Assembly (NCBI GenBank): GCA_012295275.1
Contig: CM022675.1
Span: 3,221,536 to 3,285,535, forward strand
Direction: 5' to 3'
From: Chrysomallon squamiferum
Taxonomy: Eukaryota; Mollusca; Gastropoda; Neomphalida; Peltospiridae
Length of the DNA: 64,000 nt
The notes beneath the pieces are model-generated. The model made no database searches. It was given only the letters and a program-made list of their open reading frames with translations, and had not been told where the DNA came from. Position 1 is the stretch's first letter, and every line of letters begins with the position of its first letter. Below, one piece after another: positions 12,131 through 24,899 of this stretch. A program made the translations under genes and the position numbers.

Positions 12131-13265
12131 TCAGCAAATAATAACACAGCTCAAGGCTAATACTACCTACATAACTTCATTACACAATGAATTCTTAAAC
12201 ACAACAAATACTATATATACAGATCGAAAATGTCTTTTTTTTTTCTTCAGCATATATACATAAATTCATACACAAATACACACCTACACATACGCACGAA
12301 CATTCATACAAACACATCGCACGTACATAAACACACACAGAATTTACACGCCTCTGTCAGTATATATACACACACGTTTTTGTGCGAATGTGTTTCTCTG
12401 CGTATCTATTTTTATATATACAAATGTTTGTACGTAGATACACATATCTACTTTCGTATATACACAGATAGGTATGAATATATTTACCTCTTTGTATGTT
12501 TACATAAACACACACATACACACACCCTCACATACACAGTGATTTGCACACACATACATAGTTGCTTAAATAGATGCACATACTTGCATATATGCATATA
12601 TACTCAGAAACACACTGGCATGTACTATATAACAGTTATTCAGTCACTACAGTCAACTTTCCTCTGTTTCTTTTTCTATTCACCTTTGTCTTATTTCTTC
12701 ACATCACCTCTTTTTCTGTCTACTTCTTATTCTGTTTCGTTAACACGAGTAGTAAACTGAATAATGTAAGTTAATTTAAAATTCGTATTTTAAACTGAGC
12801 GACAAAGAAACACAGATGAACAAGAAAAGTAAATAAATAATAAATAAAACGAACACACAGAAAACAGGTTTAACAAGTTTATATCAAGTTGACGTCTGAG
12901 TTATTTTCTTTCAAGGAGAGCAAAGTCTGATGTAATATTTCAAACGAGAAATAGCTACCTCGAAATATTTTTATGTTTTATGTGTTAGTGATTTTCTGTA
13001 TAGATAATATGCATCTAGGTGGATATGTGCATCTACATAAACACGTGTGTATGTGTGTGCGTGTGTGTGTACTTATGTAAGCATACTTAAAGAGATAAAC
13101 ATGTATTCATATATATGTATATAAGTAGCTATGTGGATCTACGTACACTCATGCAAACAGAAAAACACACATTCATAAGCATGTATATATACATACTGAC
13201 AGACGTGTGTATGTTTGTATATGTGTCCCATGTACGTCGTCTATGTGTGTATTTATACATTCATG

Positions 13266-13324
<59 letters not shown>

Positions 13325-13590
13325 CTATTATTAGTTTCTAGACAGAAAACGCTGTACAAAAATAATAAATACAAATTTCAGTTTCTGTTAACTATTTAAA
13401 TAATTTTAGCCAGCCTTTCCGTATTTCTCATTATTATCAAAATCATAACATTATCATCGTCATCTTAACATAATAACAACATTATCGTAATTATAATCAT
13501 CGTCGTCGTTGTCGTCATCTTCATAATACTAACTGAATTATCGTAATTACAGTCATCATCATTGCCATCTTCATCTTCATCATAAAAACG
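12131..13590. other. Gene 2/3 intergenic, low complexity with decayed promoter-like block
   Basis: No gene. 12140-12975 is collinear with 31285-32040 upstream of gene 5, including a decayed copy (about 12840-12975) of the block that precedes the first exons. CA/TG and TATG repeats fill 12240-12620 and 13000-13320, and the open frames there are repeat artefacts. 13430-13570 is rich in CATCAT/CGTCGT. Confidence 0.65.
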
Positions 13591-13881
13591 AACACAAAGC
13601 AAACAGGTAGATAGTCTATATTTAGCAAGTTTATTTAATACAGACGAGTGAGTTATTTTCTTTCTAGGACAGCAGACACACTCTGTTCACTTCTTGGTTT
13701 AATGTGTTTTAATGCACAGATTAATGTAAGATTTCAAACGAGTTTTAACTACCTCGGTAATAAAAATATTTCATTATTATTCATCTACGTATAAATATTT
13801 TCGTGTATTACTGGAGATTTTGAAAGGGTTTTTGTAAAAATAGATCAATGTTTTACTTCCTTGTTCAGTTAACAGGGTGTC
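13591..13881 (+). promoter_or_regulatory. Conserved 5' flank (putative promoter/5' UTR) of gene 3
   Basis: This block is strongly conserved upstream of gene 5 (32668-32968), gene 6 (45405-45727) and, inverted, gene 4 (29491-29901). Shared words include AAGCAAACAGGTAGA, AGCAAGTTTATTTAA, GACAGCAGACACAC, TAAGATTTCAAACGA and CAGTTAACAGGGTGTC just before the ATG. No clear TATA box was found. The role is inferred from position and conservation, although recent duplication alone would also conserve it. Confidence 0.5.
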
Positions 13882-14588
13882 ATGGCTGAAGTATGGAGTA
13901 CAAGTCGTCTGCTTCTTACAACTTTTGGCGGGATTTTATATCAGTTGTTATCTGCGTCAGGTAAAATATTTTGATTGTTGTGTTTATAATAGTGGGAAGG
14001 AAAACAAATTTTTAAAAAGTAGTGAGACTTCCCGGTTATTTTAGATAATTTACGAATGTTTTTATTAAGCATATTATCACTGAGTTTTAAATTTAATTTA
14101 TATTCAGAGTTCTTACCCCCAGCGGCACTTGTTTGAAGAAAGATGTATAAATTGTTATCTTTGTAGAACAGCAGACACTTTGTCTCACTTCCAAAGTGTA
14201 ATGTGTAAAGCCTAGCGTAAGATTTCAAACGATTACTGGGTACCTCAGTAATTAAAATGTTTTCCATGTATAACTATTTTAGTGTAATAGAGTTTTCGAA
14301 GTTGTTATATCGGTTAACAAAATTAATCTTCCTGAAAATGGGTGTCATGGCTGAAGTATGGATTAAAAGTCAGCGGTTTTCTGCGTCAAGTAAAAAAAAA
14401 ATAATTACAAGTGCAAACATTTTTATTTTTATTTTGCTATGGCTAGACTTTTGTGGTAGAAAATAATATTTTAAAAAGTGGTGAGAATTCCCGATTATTT
14501 TTGATAATTTACAAATGTCTTGCAAGTATATTATTATTATTATTTAATTTTGATTCATATTTAGATAACTGGCCCTCAGAAGCGCTAG

Positions 14589-14666
<78 letters not shown>

Positions 14667-17600
14667 GTTTAGAAGTTTATTAATTACAGCTATTTGCGTG
14701 TATTAAATGACGTCACATGGGATACACGTTTTATACATGTCATCAACATAGTTCTGCAGAGAGAGAGATTAAATGACGTCAGTTTGTTTAGTAAGTAAAC
14801 ATGGGATTACAGCTACTCTGCGTGTATTAAATGACGTCACATGGGATACAGCGTTTTATACATGTCATCAACATGGAGAACAACTGTACAGTACGTCAGA
14901 TATTACATCACTGAGTGACGTCACAGCAGGATCTTACTGGATTGGAGCTAAAGTTCAGTACAGTTCATGGATGTGGACAGGTGAAATAAATATTTATTAG
15001 TTAACTGAGCAGTTACTCAGACCAAAAGTTATGGCATCTGTGAATATGCAGTTGTATTAAATTTAAATTTAATATGAACAAGTTTATTAGTAAATTTATT
15101 AGTAAAATATCAGTATATTTGTAATTGTTGATATTGTTTAATAAATGTACATTTATTGTACTTAGATAATTTAAACATGAGCGTTGATATTTGTTCTCCT
15201 GCTACAAACAGATTGACTTTATCTAGTCAGGTGATTTAAAATACGTCCACTAAGAATAACTAATTAACGCAGACACCTAATTAAGATAAAAATGGTGTAT
15301 TTATGACATTTAATCTTCTTTTCTTAGCACACACATATTAACACACACATATACACACACGCACGCACAGATGATTTCTTCTTTTTTTTTGTTGTTGTAT
15401 AGTTGTGGTTGATTTTTCCTTCCTTTTTAAATTATTAGTATTAATATTATTATTATTGGTGGTGTTGTTATTGTTATTATTAGTAGTAGTTATTATTATC
15501 ATTGTTATGATTATTATCATTCTTATTATCATCATTATCATCAATAATATCGTTATTATCATTATTATTTTATTGTTGTTATTATCATTGTTGTTGTTGT
15601 TTGTATTGTTCTTATTTTGTAGCAGTAGTAGTTGCTGTTGTTTTGTTTGATATTAGAATGGTTATAAAAGTCCGACTAACAAAACAGGAATGAGAAATAA
15701 AGTGAATGCAATTGTATAATATATAAATGTGTGTCCTAGTGCATATCTGTGTGTTGTGTCTTCATGTATTTGCCAAATACAGTTTCCATATAAAATTATT
15801 GCTTACATTGTAAAATCGATTATATTAAACAAGTGAAATTTTCTTTACAGCGGATAATACACCACTGTTTGATTACATTGGAGAAGAAAATGAACATTCA
15901 GTATCTGCACAGTTTTATGAAATCAAATATGACAACCAGGCAAGCCGATGTTACTACGAATGTCAACACAACAACATTATTGTAATATATGTGGGACTAC
16001 AGGTTGGTAACATAGATTAAATACATATTTACATAAGAGAGACATACGTACACACATACATATATGTGCATAGGTGTAAACAAACATATATACTTACATA
16101 CGTATATATGTAACTACATACATATACATATAAACTTTAAAACAGTTCTTAGTACTAAAAGAAAAAGAATATCTGGTTGTCAAATAAATATTTATTACAG
16201 TTTAGCAGCAAAGGTTCTTTTACATGAACACAGTTATAGCATTATCTCCGATTAATATGTTACTCTGTTTGGAACGGGAAACGTATTGAACTGATGTGAA
16301 AGTGATAAGAAAGTATCTTTATTTTAACACGTGTTATATTTATTATTTTAAATGTTTGTGTTACAGAGTGAGAAGTGTTACTGTTTTATCTTGATGAGCT
16401 TGATTCCAGTTCCCTTTGAAACTGTTCAAAGAGAAAATAAAACTGCTTGTCTAGGAAACTTCAAAGAAAACTGTGGGACTGAAAGCACAATGAGTATTTA
16501 TAAAACAGGTAAAATCTTGTTTACGTCTGTAGACCTTTCTGTGCTCATCTCTTTCGGCAGTTTTGAGTATTTATTTATTTAGAAGAGGTTTTTTTTTTTT
16601 TTTTTTTATTGACACCTTAGGGTTTGATGACAATCCTGTTGCCATAGTGATTCGGAATTCAAGATATTTCAATGTCTTTTGATGTGTATTTAATTTAAAA
16701 ACGGAATTAATTTATTCTTGATATCATTTTGCAAATAGAATCATAAAAATAAAATACCACTATAATGCGAATTTATTATTTTATTCTTATATTTCCCAAA
16801 ATATATTTATTTATTTAAATATTTATTTTATTTTAAGTTATTTATTTATTTATTTATTTATTTATTTGTTTATTTATTTATTTATTTATTTATTTATTTT
16901 GTTATTATTTTATTTTTTTTATTTTATCTGTTGCTGTTTCTTGTTTGTTTTTTGTTTATTGTTTTTTTCTTGTTGTTGTTCTATTTTATTTATTTATTTA
17001 CAGATTTCACAATCAGATATGTTACGTGGTTACTTGATGTTGATGGTGTTTGTGGCTACATTGAACAAAGTGGAAATATTTTTGTGAAAACAGACAAAAA
17101 CTGTAACACACAGAGAGGATTTGTCTGTGACTGTGAGTGAATATTTCTGTTTCAGTATTGTTATGTTTGTAAATATAAATTTCACAAAAACATTATTTAT
17201 TTTTAGTAAAAATCGTTTATTATTATTTATTTATTTATTATTATTATTATTATTTTGTATTTGATGTTATTGTTGGTTTCCTTTGGTTTGGGGGATTTTC
17301 TTTACTTTTTTTCTAGAACATTTCTCGGTGTATGTGGTGAATGTCTATAATAGTCGATAAAATGTTTTATTACAAAGCAAATTTATATTCCATAGATATA
17401 TGTTCTTTTTATTTCAAATATGTTACCTTGACGTTATTTGTTTCTTCGTTTATTACAGGTAGTAGAAATTACAACAGTACTTCGTGTTACCATCATGATC
17501 AGACTCACAGCTGGTTTTCATCTAAAGCAACTTGCTCATTAACAAAACTAAATAAAAACAATCCTGCAGTAATTAGACTAAAAATGGCGGGTTCTCAGCA

Positions 17601-20600
17601 GTACTGGATTGGACTAAAACGTGACAAACAAATAGTTTGGTTTGACAGTTTTTACAGTGAGTAATTGTAAAACTGATTCACTCTTAAATCAAAAACTGTT
17701 TTTAATTTTTATATATATTCTCATTTTCCTGTCTTTCCTTGTTTTAAGTCATTCTAATTTTGTTTATTTACGTTTTTATTTATTAATTATTTTGATATTT
17801 CTTTTATTATAAATGTTGTTTTTAGTTTACTTATTTGGTCTACTTGCTACTTATATTAAACAATACTGTTTCCAGTTGTTTAATTAAATAGAAAGCTACT
17901 TTTATTTCAGAATATGTATCACTGAATATAAACATTACTCAAAATGGCTGTGTGTTGTTAAAAAAATCCACAAACGGCAAAATTTCATTTTCAATTATTA
18001 ACTGTAGTGAAGTCCACTCCGCCATATTTATTAATGGTAAGTATTATTTATTTTTATTTATTTATTTAATGTAATCATACACCAGTGTTTCTGAAGTATT
18101 TTAATCAGTATTCAATGAATATCATAAAGAATATAATATATGCAAATGACGACTTTCCATCCACTTGTCAGCATTAACCATTCAGTATTTGAAAATATGA
18201 ATATGTTATCATCTTCTTTTTTATAGTCACTTACAGGATGTAAACATATTAAATTTGTTTTTAGAAATTTTCTAAAGAACTAAAACGAAACTGATAATAA
18301 GCAATCCTCAAAGGTATTCAGTTACAGTTTTCGTCGAGAACCTGTGGATATTTTATTTGCTCCTTCTCATTAACAGACGGTTATTGACACTTAATTTGTT
18401 AATTGATTTATGAAGCACTTGACGAAACAAGCAATAACCAAATGTGCACTGAGGAAGGTCTAACGGTTAAACAAATAATGGTAATCGTTTATGACAGTAT
18501 TGTCTGTGTATAATAGTAAATTATGGTTAAAATTTATTTAAATATTGTCGATAAAATAGTTTTAAATACTTAGTTACATATTTTGTATATTACAGATTCC
18601 AGTTTTCAAATATCTAACATTCCAAGCAGTGAAACAAACAAAATAAGTCCAGGTATTAAAAACAATGTATTTTTAATCTTTGGATTATTTTATATTAAGA
18701 AATTTATAAAAGTGGATGGATGGACGGATATATAGATACACATGTTAATACAGACTGTAAATATAGATAGCTATTTGTTCTTAGCTGTTGGAAATCTTAC
18801 TCTTTTTTTTTTTATTTTCTAATTTTTTTGTCGATTTGAAATTAATAATTCTTGTAAAACAATTTTGGACTTCTCGCTTTCTTTTGTACTGAAACAATCA
18901 AATATTCTGATGAATAAAAAGTGATGACCTAAAACGTTTCCAGATCAAAAAATTGTTCTTATATTACCAGATACCAGTTAAACTAAAAAATCTGATTTTG
19001 ATTTTATTCAGATCAAGATCTGTTCACAAAATGTTCATCATGTTTATTAATACGTTGTTAAAACATTTGATTTTATCTCCTTCAAATCTGTTAGTTGCGA
19101 GTTCCTCTAAAATAACAACTTCAAGAGAAGACAAAACAGTCAAAAATCCCCTTCATTAGAAACGTCTTAAAGGGAGGCAACTTTGTTCCCTTCAGTATTA
19201 CATAAAATCATTATTTAATTTAAAAAATACTTATTAACTTCTTTAAATTTATGATTAAACCATTGTTAGTGTAATTTTCAAATACAAAACATAACTTTTG
19301 AAACATTTTTAAAATAATGTATATACATACTTGATGTTAACAGAGAATTCTAACAAAATAATAAAATATTAGATATTATTTATTATTATACTGAAATTAA
19401 TAATAGCAGAAGTGTAGAAGTTGTTTTATTACTTCAGTTTTTGTATTTGTTAAGATTAGGAGTGGCAGTGTTAATTCTTGTTGCTGTTACTATAGTACTA
19501 CTAGTAAAATAAGTTATATTAATTTTGTTTTTATTATGACAATAGTAGTAGTATTGCTATTGTTGTTGCTGTTTATTATTATTTTTATCACTATCATCAT
19601 TTATATTGTCATCATCATTATAATTGTCATTACTACTACTATTACTACTATTATTATTTGTTTTGTTGTTGTCATTGTTATTGTAATTATTGTTGTTCTT
19701 GTTAATATTCTTGGTTTTATCAATATGTTGTTCTTGTTAATGTTATTATTGTCGTTTGTAATTGTTACTGTTAATATTCTTTTTATTATTGTTTTTATTG
19801 TTGTTACTGTTGTTGTTGTTTTTGTTGTTGTAGGTGCTGATGATACAAAATCTCAGATTCTTATTGAAAATGAAAACGATCAAACAGGTACAATTCCCAA
19901 AATGACTGTATTTTAGTTTTCAATATTCATTTGTATACTTTGATGAATGTACTTGCACAAAATTATTAAACAAAATATATATATATCTTACCTCTGTAAG
20001 AAAAATAAAGAAAAAAGAAATATGTAAAATTTAAAAATACTTCCTCTAAATTTTGACTGTAATACTAACCTTAAACAAAACTAATTTAAAATAATTATAC
20101 TGTCAATAACAAAATAGTCAATACTGATTTATAAATATTCATTTATATTATAATTTATATTGCAGTTTAGGTTATTAATACGTTATTGTTGTTGTTGTTG
20201 TTGTTGTTGTTATTATTATTATTATCATCATCATCATTATTCTTTATAAATGTTTTCGTTTGTTTGTTTGTTTATTTATTTATTTATTTATTTATTTATC
20301 TGTGTAGGTGTTGCTGTGGGTGTTTGTATTACTCTAATTCTACTTGTAGTTGGAGCTGTTGTTGTGACAGTCTGGATGAAAAGGTAAACAAACACATCCA
20401 CGTTACAAGCTTATTTAAAAAAAAAAAAAAAAAAAAAACGAAAAAAAATTATTCAACTGCGACTATTCCTAATTATTTATTTATTTATTTATCTTTTTAA
20501 TTTCTTTGTTATATTTATTTGCATGTCTATTCATTTTTTTATTTTTTTTTTTTTTGCTTGTTTCTTTTTTCTTTTTCCATTTTTTTCTCTCTCTCTCTTC

Positions 20601-21227
20601 AGATCACATAAATTTTGTTTCAAGATTAAACAAGAAAGCAGCATGACTCGACAAATCAGATCTGTGAATCAGCAAAATTTGTCAGATTACGATGAGATCA
20701 AACCAGGAACTGTTTCAAATTACGAGTTTGAAACTCTAACAAATGTTACCATGGCAACCAAGCCAAACTCCAGTGACTACGAACTTGCAGCTGATGTGAA
20801 TACAGCGAATGTTCAAACAAGCTCCAGTGACTATGAATTGGCAACCACTATGGATGCAGCAACTGCTCAAACAAACAACAGCTACTACAACGACATTGAT
20901 GAAGATGACTACAAAGTCCTAAATAACAGTCAAATAAACAAGAATGTCAACTACAACCACACTGACATCAACGTTGAAGGTGATTATGATAGAACTGAAT
21001 CAAAACCAAAGTCCATGTCTGTTCATGACAAAACATACAACCACATCAGAGACGTCATGGAAGGTGATTACGATACAACAGCATCAAAGTCAACATCTTC
21101 TTGTGATGAGACATACAACCACATCACTGCTGTAACTGAAGACGACTACAACATCGCTGAGATGGATCTGAAAAATGCTGACTACACCAGTGATGATTAT
21201 AACCACCTTAATTCTGTGAGAGGTTGA
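13882..21227 (+). CDS. Gene 3: intact CTLD1(WSC insert)-CTLD2 transmembrane receptor, 601 aa, tail type II
   Basis: Exons: A 13882-13960, B 14813-14980, C 15851-16002, D 16367-16508, E 17004-17132, F 17459-17656, G 17911-18036, H 18596-18652, J 19834-19887, K 20308-20383, L 20603-21227; the sum is 1806 bp, an exact open frame. Residues 1-26 are a signal peptide. 27-82 are the CTLD1 N-half, with W-D-T-A-F-Y-T-C, Y-W-I-G-A and W-M-W-T. 83-180 are WSC-like, with C-Y-Y-E-C, V-G-L-Q, K-C-Y-C-F, C-L-G-N and C-G-T..S-I-Y-K. 181-223 are the CTLD1 C-half (C-G-Y-I and G-F-V-C-D-C). 224-331 are CTLD2 with Y-W-I-G-L-K-R. 332-368 are stalk, about 371-391 the membrane helix, and 394-601 the tail. CTLD2 lacks the last conserved Cys: it reads A-I-F-I-N where most paralogues have A-I-C-I. 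Stalk exon I (19095 on) is broken by an early stop, but it is a symmetric phase-1 exon and can be skipped. A surface lectin receptor is likely; the ligand is unknown. Confidence 0.87.
14155..14400 (+). pseudogene. Decayed second copy of promoter block and first exon in gene 3
   Basis: 14161-14262 repeats the conserved 5' flank, and ATG at 14347 starts M-A-E-V-W like exon A. The hydrophobic core of the signal peptide is deleted and the usual donor context is altered. It lies within the first intron of gene 3, so it is a tandem duplicate of the first exon that has lost function. Confidence 0.7.
14595..14664 (+). repeat. (GA)n microsatellite in intron A-B of gene 3
   Basis: Pure GA run. Gene 5 has a GA run in the same intron (33195-33345). 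Confidence 0.9.
14675..14760 (+). pseudogene. Partial duplicate of exon B in gene 3
   Basis: Repeats the intron end and first part of exon B (GTGTATTAAATGACGTCACA and onward to GTCATCAACAT) and then breaks off into GAGAGAGA. The complete exon B follows at 14813. Confidence 0.75.
20603..21227 (+). CDS. Gene 3 tail exon (type II, 15 tyrosines)
   Basis: Single exon for the whole cytoplasmic tail, 207 residues. It starts with a basic Cys-containing juxtamembrane stretch (H-K-F-C-F-K). It then carries 15 tyrosines, most preceded by Asp or Thr: D-Y-D-E-I, two S-D-Y-E-L-A, D-Y-K-V-L, N-Y-N-H-T, D-Y-D-R-T, D-Y-D-T-T, two T-Y-N-H-I and D-Y-N-H-L. Five fit Y-x-x-[ILV]. There is no kinase, TIR or death domain. 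Acidic residues before Tyr suit Src/Syk-type kinases. Docking of SH2 proteins is inference. Confidence 0.85.
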
Positions 21228-21934
21228 TTATGTTAATAATTCTGTTTTTTTTTGTCATTTCTTGATTTCACTGGAAGAAGAGATGTTGTATTAATTTGTA
21301 ATATATGATTATATGGTGACATACAGTGTCTAAGAATCATAAAAAAATGAAGAGGAAACCTGATGTTAACACAACATGTATTACTCTTTTTATTATTATT
21401 AACAAGATTTATACACTCTCATAGACAGGAAAACCAGTCACGAGGTATTAGCTGGAACAGGAAATATTTTGTGTGACCAACTCTGAATTACACAAATTTC
21501 ACATAATTATAGCTTTTATATTAATTATTGTTGGCTTCTCTTTAATTTCTCAAACTGTTTTTATCATCACGGAAGCAAAGGCTGTTCAGTACTGACATTA
21601 CCAGACAATCATTTTAACAATAACCTTAAATGCCAGCAAACATGCCAGCATCACTAGTTGGAACTGGAATTAATGAAATAAATCTCACAGAGACAACACA
21701 TCAATATTATACTTCGTTTTTCTAGTGAAAATTTTAACTGTGAAAAGTAGTTGTGTGTTTTGCATTTTTATGAATAATGAGTAGTTTGCATTTAATAAGT
21801 AAGTGAAATATTTATCAGTTATCAGGTGTCACAGGTAAATATGTGTGTCTTTATATACTGAGATAGATAGACAGAGAGATAGATAGATAGATAGATAAAT
21901 AGATAGGTAGATAGGTAGATTGATAGATAGATAG

Positions 21935-21982
<48 letters not shown>

Positions 21983-22130
21983 AATGTTAAATTAATCTGA
22001 TTCATTTGTGTTTCAGTATTTTTCTGAATATGAAAGTAAAAACATATTTCTGCAGCCTATGCAATACATGTGTAAAAGTTTTATTTTAACTAGCAGACTG
22101 AGTATTTCACTGAGTGAAAGTTTATTTGTT
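21228..22130. other. Convergent intergenic region between genes 3 and 4
   Basis: No gene. It is an inverted counterpart of 4922-5995 with good similarity over most of its length. A GATA-type tetranucleotide run lies at 21860-21935 and an (ATT)n run at 21936-21981. Confidence 0.75.
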
Positions 22131-22474
22131 TTAATCTTCAACGTTTGAACCCATTACGCAATAAACATGTTCTGTTTCATGTGGCACGTTCATGTACTCA
22201 TTTTGAGAACTTTGAGTTCTGTTGAGTCGCTCATAATTTGAGTCACTGATTGCACTGTTCTCAGTTTCTGTTACTGTTGTCGGAGTCACCGAGTTGTCGC
22301 CGTTGAGAGCGACGTCTGCTGACTTTTATTGAAAACAAAAAACAGTTTTCCTGCAATAAGAAATAAACTGCCTGAGAGTTAGAAAAATATATATAAATTT
22401 TTAATATTTTTTTTTAAATGATTATTATATTATTATTATTGTTATTATTATTTTATTATTGTTACTATTACTAC

Positions 22475-22506
<32 letters not shown>

Positions 22507-24899
22507 TTATTATTATTTATTTGTTTCTTTGGTGTTTCTTTTTTATATATAATATCTATACATTAAGTAATTTTAACAATTGAAACATTATTATATTAAT
22601 ACAAAAACGTATCTCATGTCGTCAGTCAAGAACGGTAACTCTATTTACCTTTTCATATAAACAAGAGCGACAACTGTGCACACTACTAAAAGTATAATGA
22701 CAGCTACAGAAACACCAACAGCAACGTCTGCAAAAATATAAATTTATAAACTACAACAACAAAAATTTAAATAAATATTATCCATTAGCAACAAATGTTT
22801 GCTAACGTACATGTTTCCAATGAAAATACGAATACATACTCTATTATATATATATATATATATATCGTGTGTGTGTGTGTGTGTGCTGACAAAGGAGAGT
22901 GTGTTTATACATAAACATTTGTCATTTTAACCATATATACAGATAAATCTTTTGATCTGGAAACATTTTTGGTCATCACTCGAATTCGGCATATTATCAT
23001 CAGAATATTTTATCAGCTCAATAAATATATTTCAACAACAATGAAACAACACTCCATAATTGCTTCACAAATCGTCCAAAAACAACACAAACAAAAAACC
23101 TATCTATATATCTATATGTATTTATGTATATCTCTTTCTATCTATCCATCTATCTGTCTTATCTATCTCTCTTTCTCGATTTCTGTGTGTCTGCTATTAC
23201 TGCTACTCCTACTATAAAAAATGCATCAGTTCTGCTATTATTAATTTCAGTATGATAATAAATAATATCTAATATTTTATTCTTGTGTTAGAATTCTTTG
23301 TTAACGACAAATACGTACACACGTTATTTTATACATGTTACGGTATTTCATTTAATATTTGGTTTGTTAAGTTTCAAAAGTTATTTATTTGGGTGTTTGT
23401 GAAATTACTCTAACAATGGTTTAATCATAAATATCAATTATGATTTTAAACAAATTATTAATTAAGTATTTATGAAGGGAAATAATTGTTTTACTTATTA
23501 CAGAAATAAACGCTGTTGTCTCCCTTCCAGAGTTTTCAGATGCAGACGACTCGAAAACAGTTTTATCTTCTCTTGAAGTTGTTATTTCAGAGGAACTTGG
23601 AATTAACAAATTTGAATGAGATAAAGCCGTATATTTTAACTTATTTAGAAAATGTTTAGATCATAACTGGAATATGCCATTTTATTATTACAGATTATAA
23701 CTGCTTTAAAAACAGTCCAAAAAAAATAATTAAATAGAAAGAAAAAAATGAAAGAAAGAACAGCAAACAAAAACGAAAAGCACCATATCTGTATATCTAT
23801 AACTGTATCTATATATTTGTATGGAAGTATGTATGTATCCATAAGTCTATGCGTATGTCTGTCTGTCAGTCGATCTCTTTTTAATAATTTCATAAAATAG
23901 AATTATCCAAAGATTAAAAACAGATTAGTATTAATACCTGGACTTGGAAGGTTAGATGTTCGAAACCTGGAATCTATAAAATATAAAATATAAAATTATG
24001 TTTTTAAAAATTATTTTTATTGACAGTATTAAAATATCTGTCAGTCTAAGTTTACTATCATACACTGACCATACTGTTGTTAACGAATGCCATTATTTGT
24101 ATAACTATTGCACCTAAACTTCCTCAGTGCACAATGGGCTATTGCTTGTTTCATCCAGCGCTTCGTAAATTATTTAGTATAAGTGTGAATAAACTTCTGT
24201 CAGTAAGATTGAGTATAGTTTCTAACTGAATACCAAATATAGCCATTTATTTATAATTCTGGAGAAAATACATATACATACATATATTAATATCCAGTAG
24301 ATGATGACAAACAAGTAATCGGTTTGTTCAGATATACAAAAGAGGTTTATAGGCTCAGATTTTCAAAGAATCACTAGTTATGAATAAAATAATAAATGAA
24401 TAAATGAATAAATAAATAATACTTACTAATAATACAAATGGCGGAATGGTGGGTACTGCAGTTACTGATTAAAAATGAAATTTAGCCACTTGAGGATTTT
24501 TCTAACAACACGCAGCCATTTTGTTTGATGTTTATATTCAGCGTTTTATCTTCTAAAATTGAAATAATATAATCAAAAGAAGAAGAAGATCAAACTAACA
24601 AACACAACCTAGTAAAAATAATGTTTCTCTTCGTCTTAACTTGAACAAAATAACTCACTGAAATGACTGTCAATCCGGACTATTTGTTTATGACGTTTTA
24701 ATCCAATCCACTATTTTGTATTAATCCAATCCACTATACCATAAAAGTCGTCTTACTATTTCAGCGTTATTTCTGTTTAGTTTTGCTAACACACAGCTTG
24801 AATTAGATGAAAACCAGCTCTTAGTCATGTGATGATTGTAACATGAGTTCCTAGAATAGTCTCCTGTACCTGAGGAAAAAAACAAAGAAAAAATATTTA

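Noticed and set aside
12230-12760. 176-codon plus-strand open frame rich in His, Thr and Tyr
   Set aside because: Made by CA/TA repeats; no domain, no splice logic, and it coincides with the segment duplicated at 31300-31620, where the frame is not kept.
15405-15650. Leu/Ile-rich frame resembling a membrane protein
   Set aside because: Low-complexity ATT/GTT intron of gene 3. Likewise 19536-19916, of which only the end (19834-19887) is a real stalk exon, and 27493-27977.
19095-19160. Stalk exon I in gene 3
   Set aside because: Acceptor present, but the frame ends at TAG after P-L-H and the donor side is deleted and shifted. Excluded from the gene 3 model, which is in frame without it.
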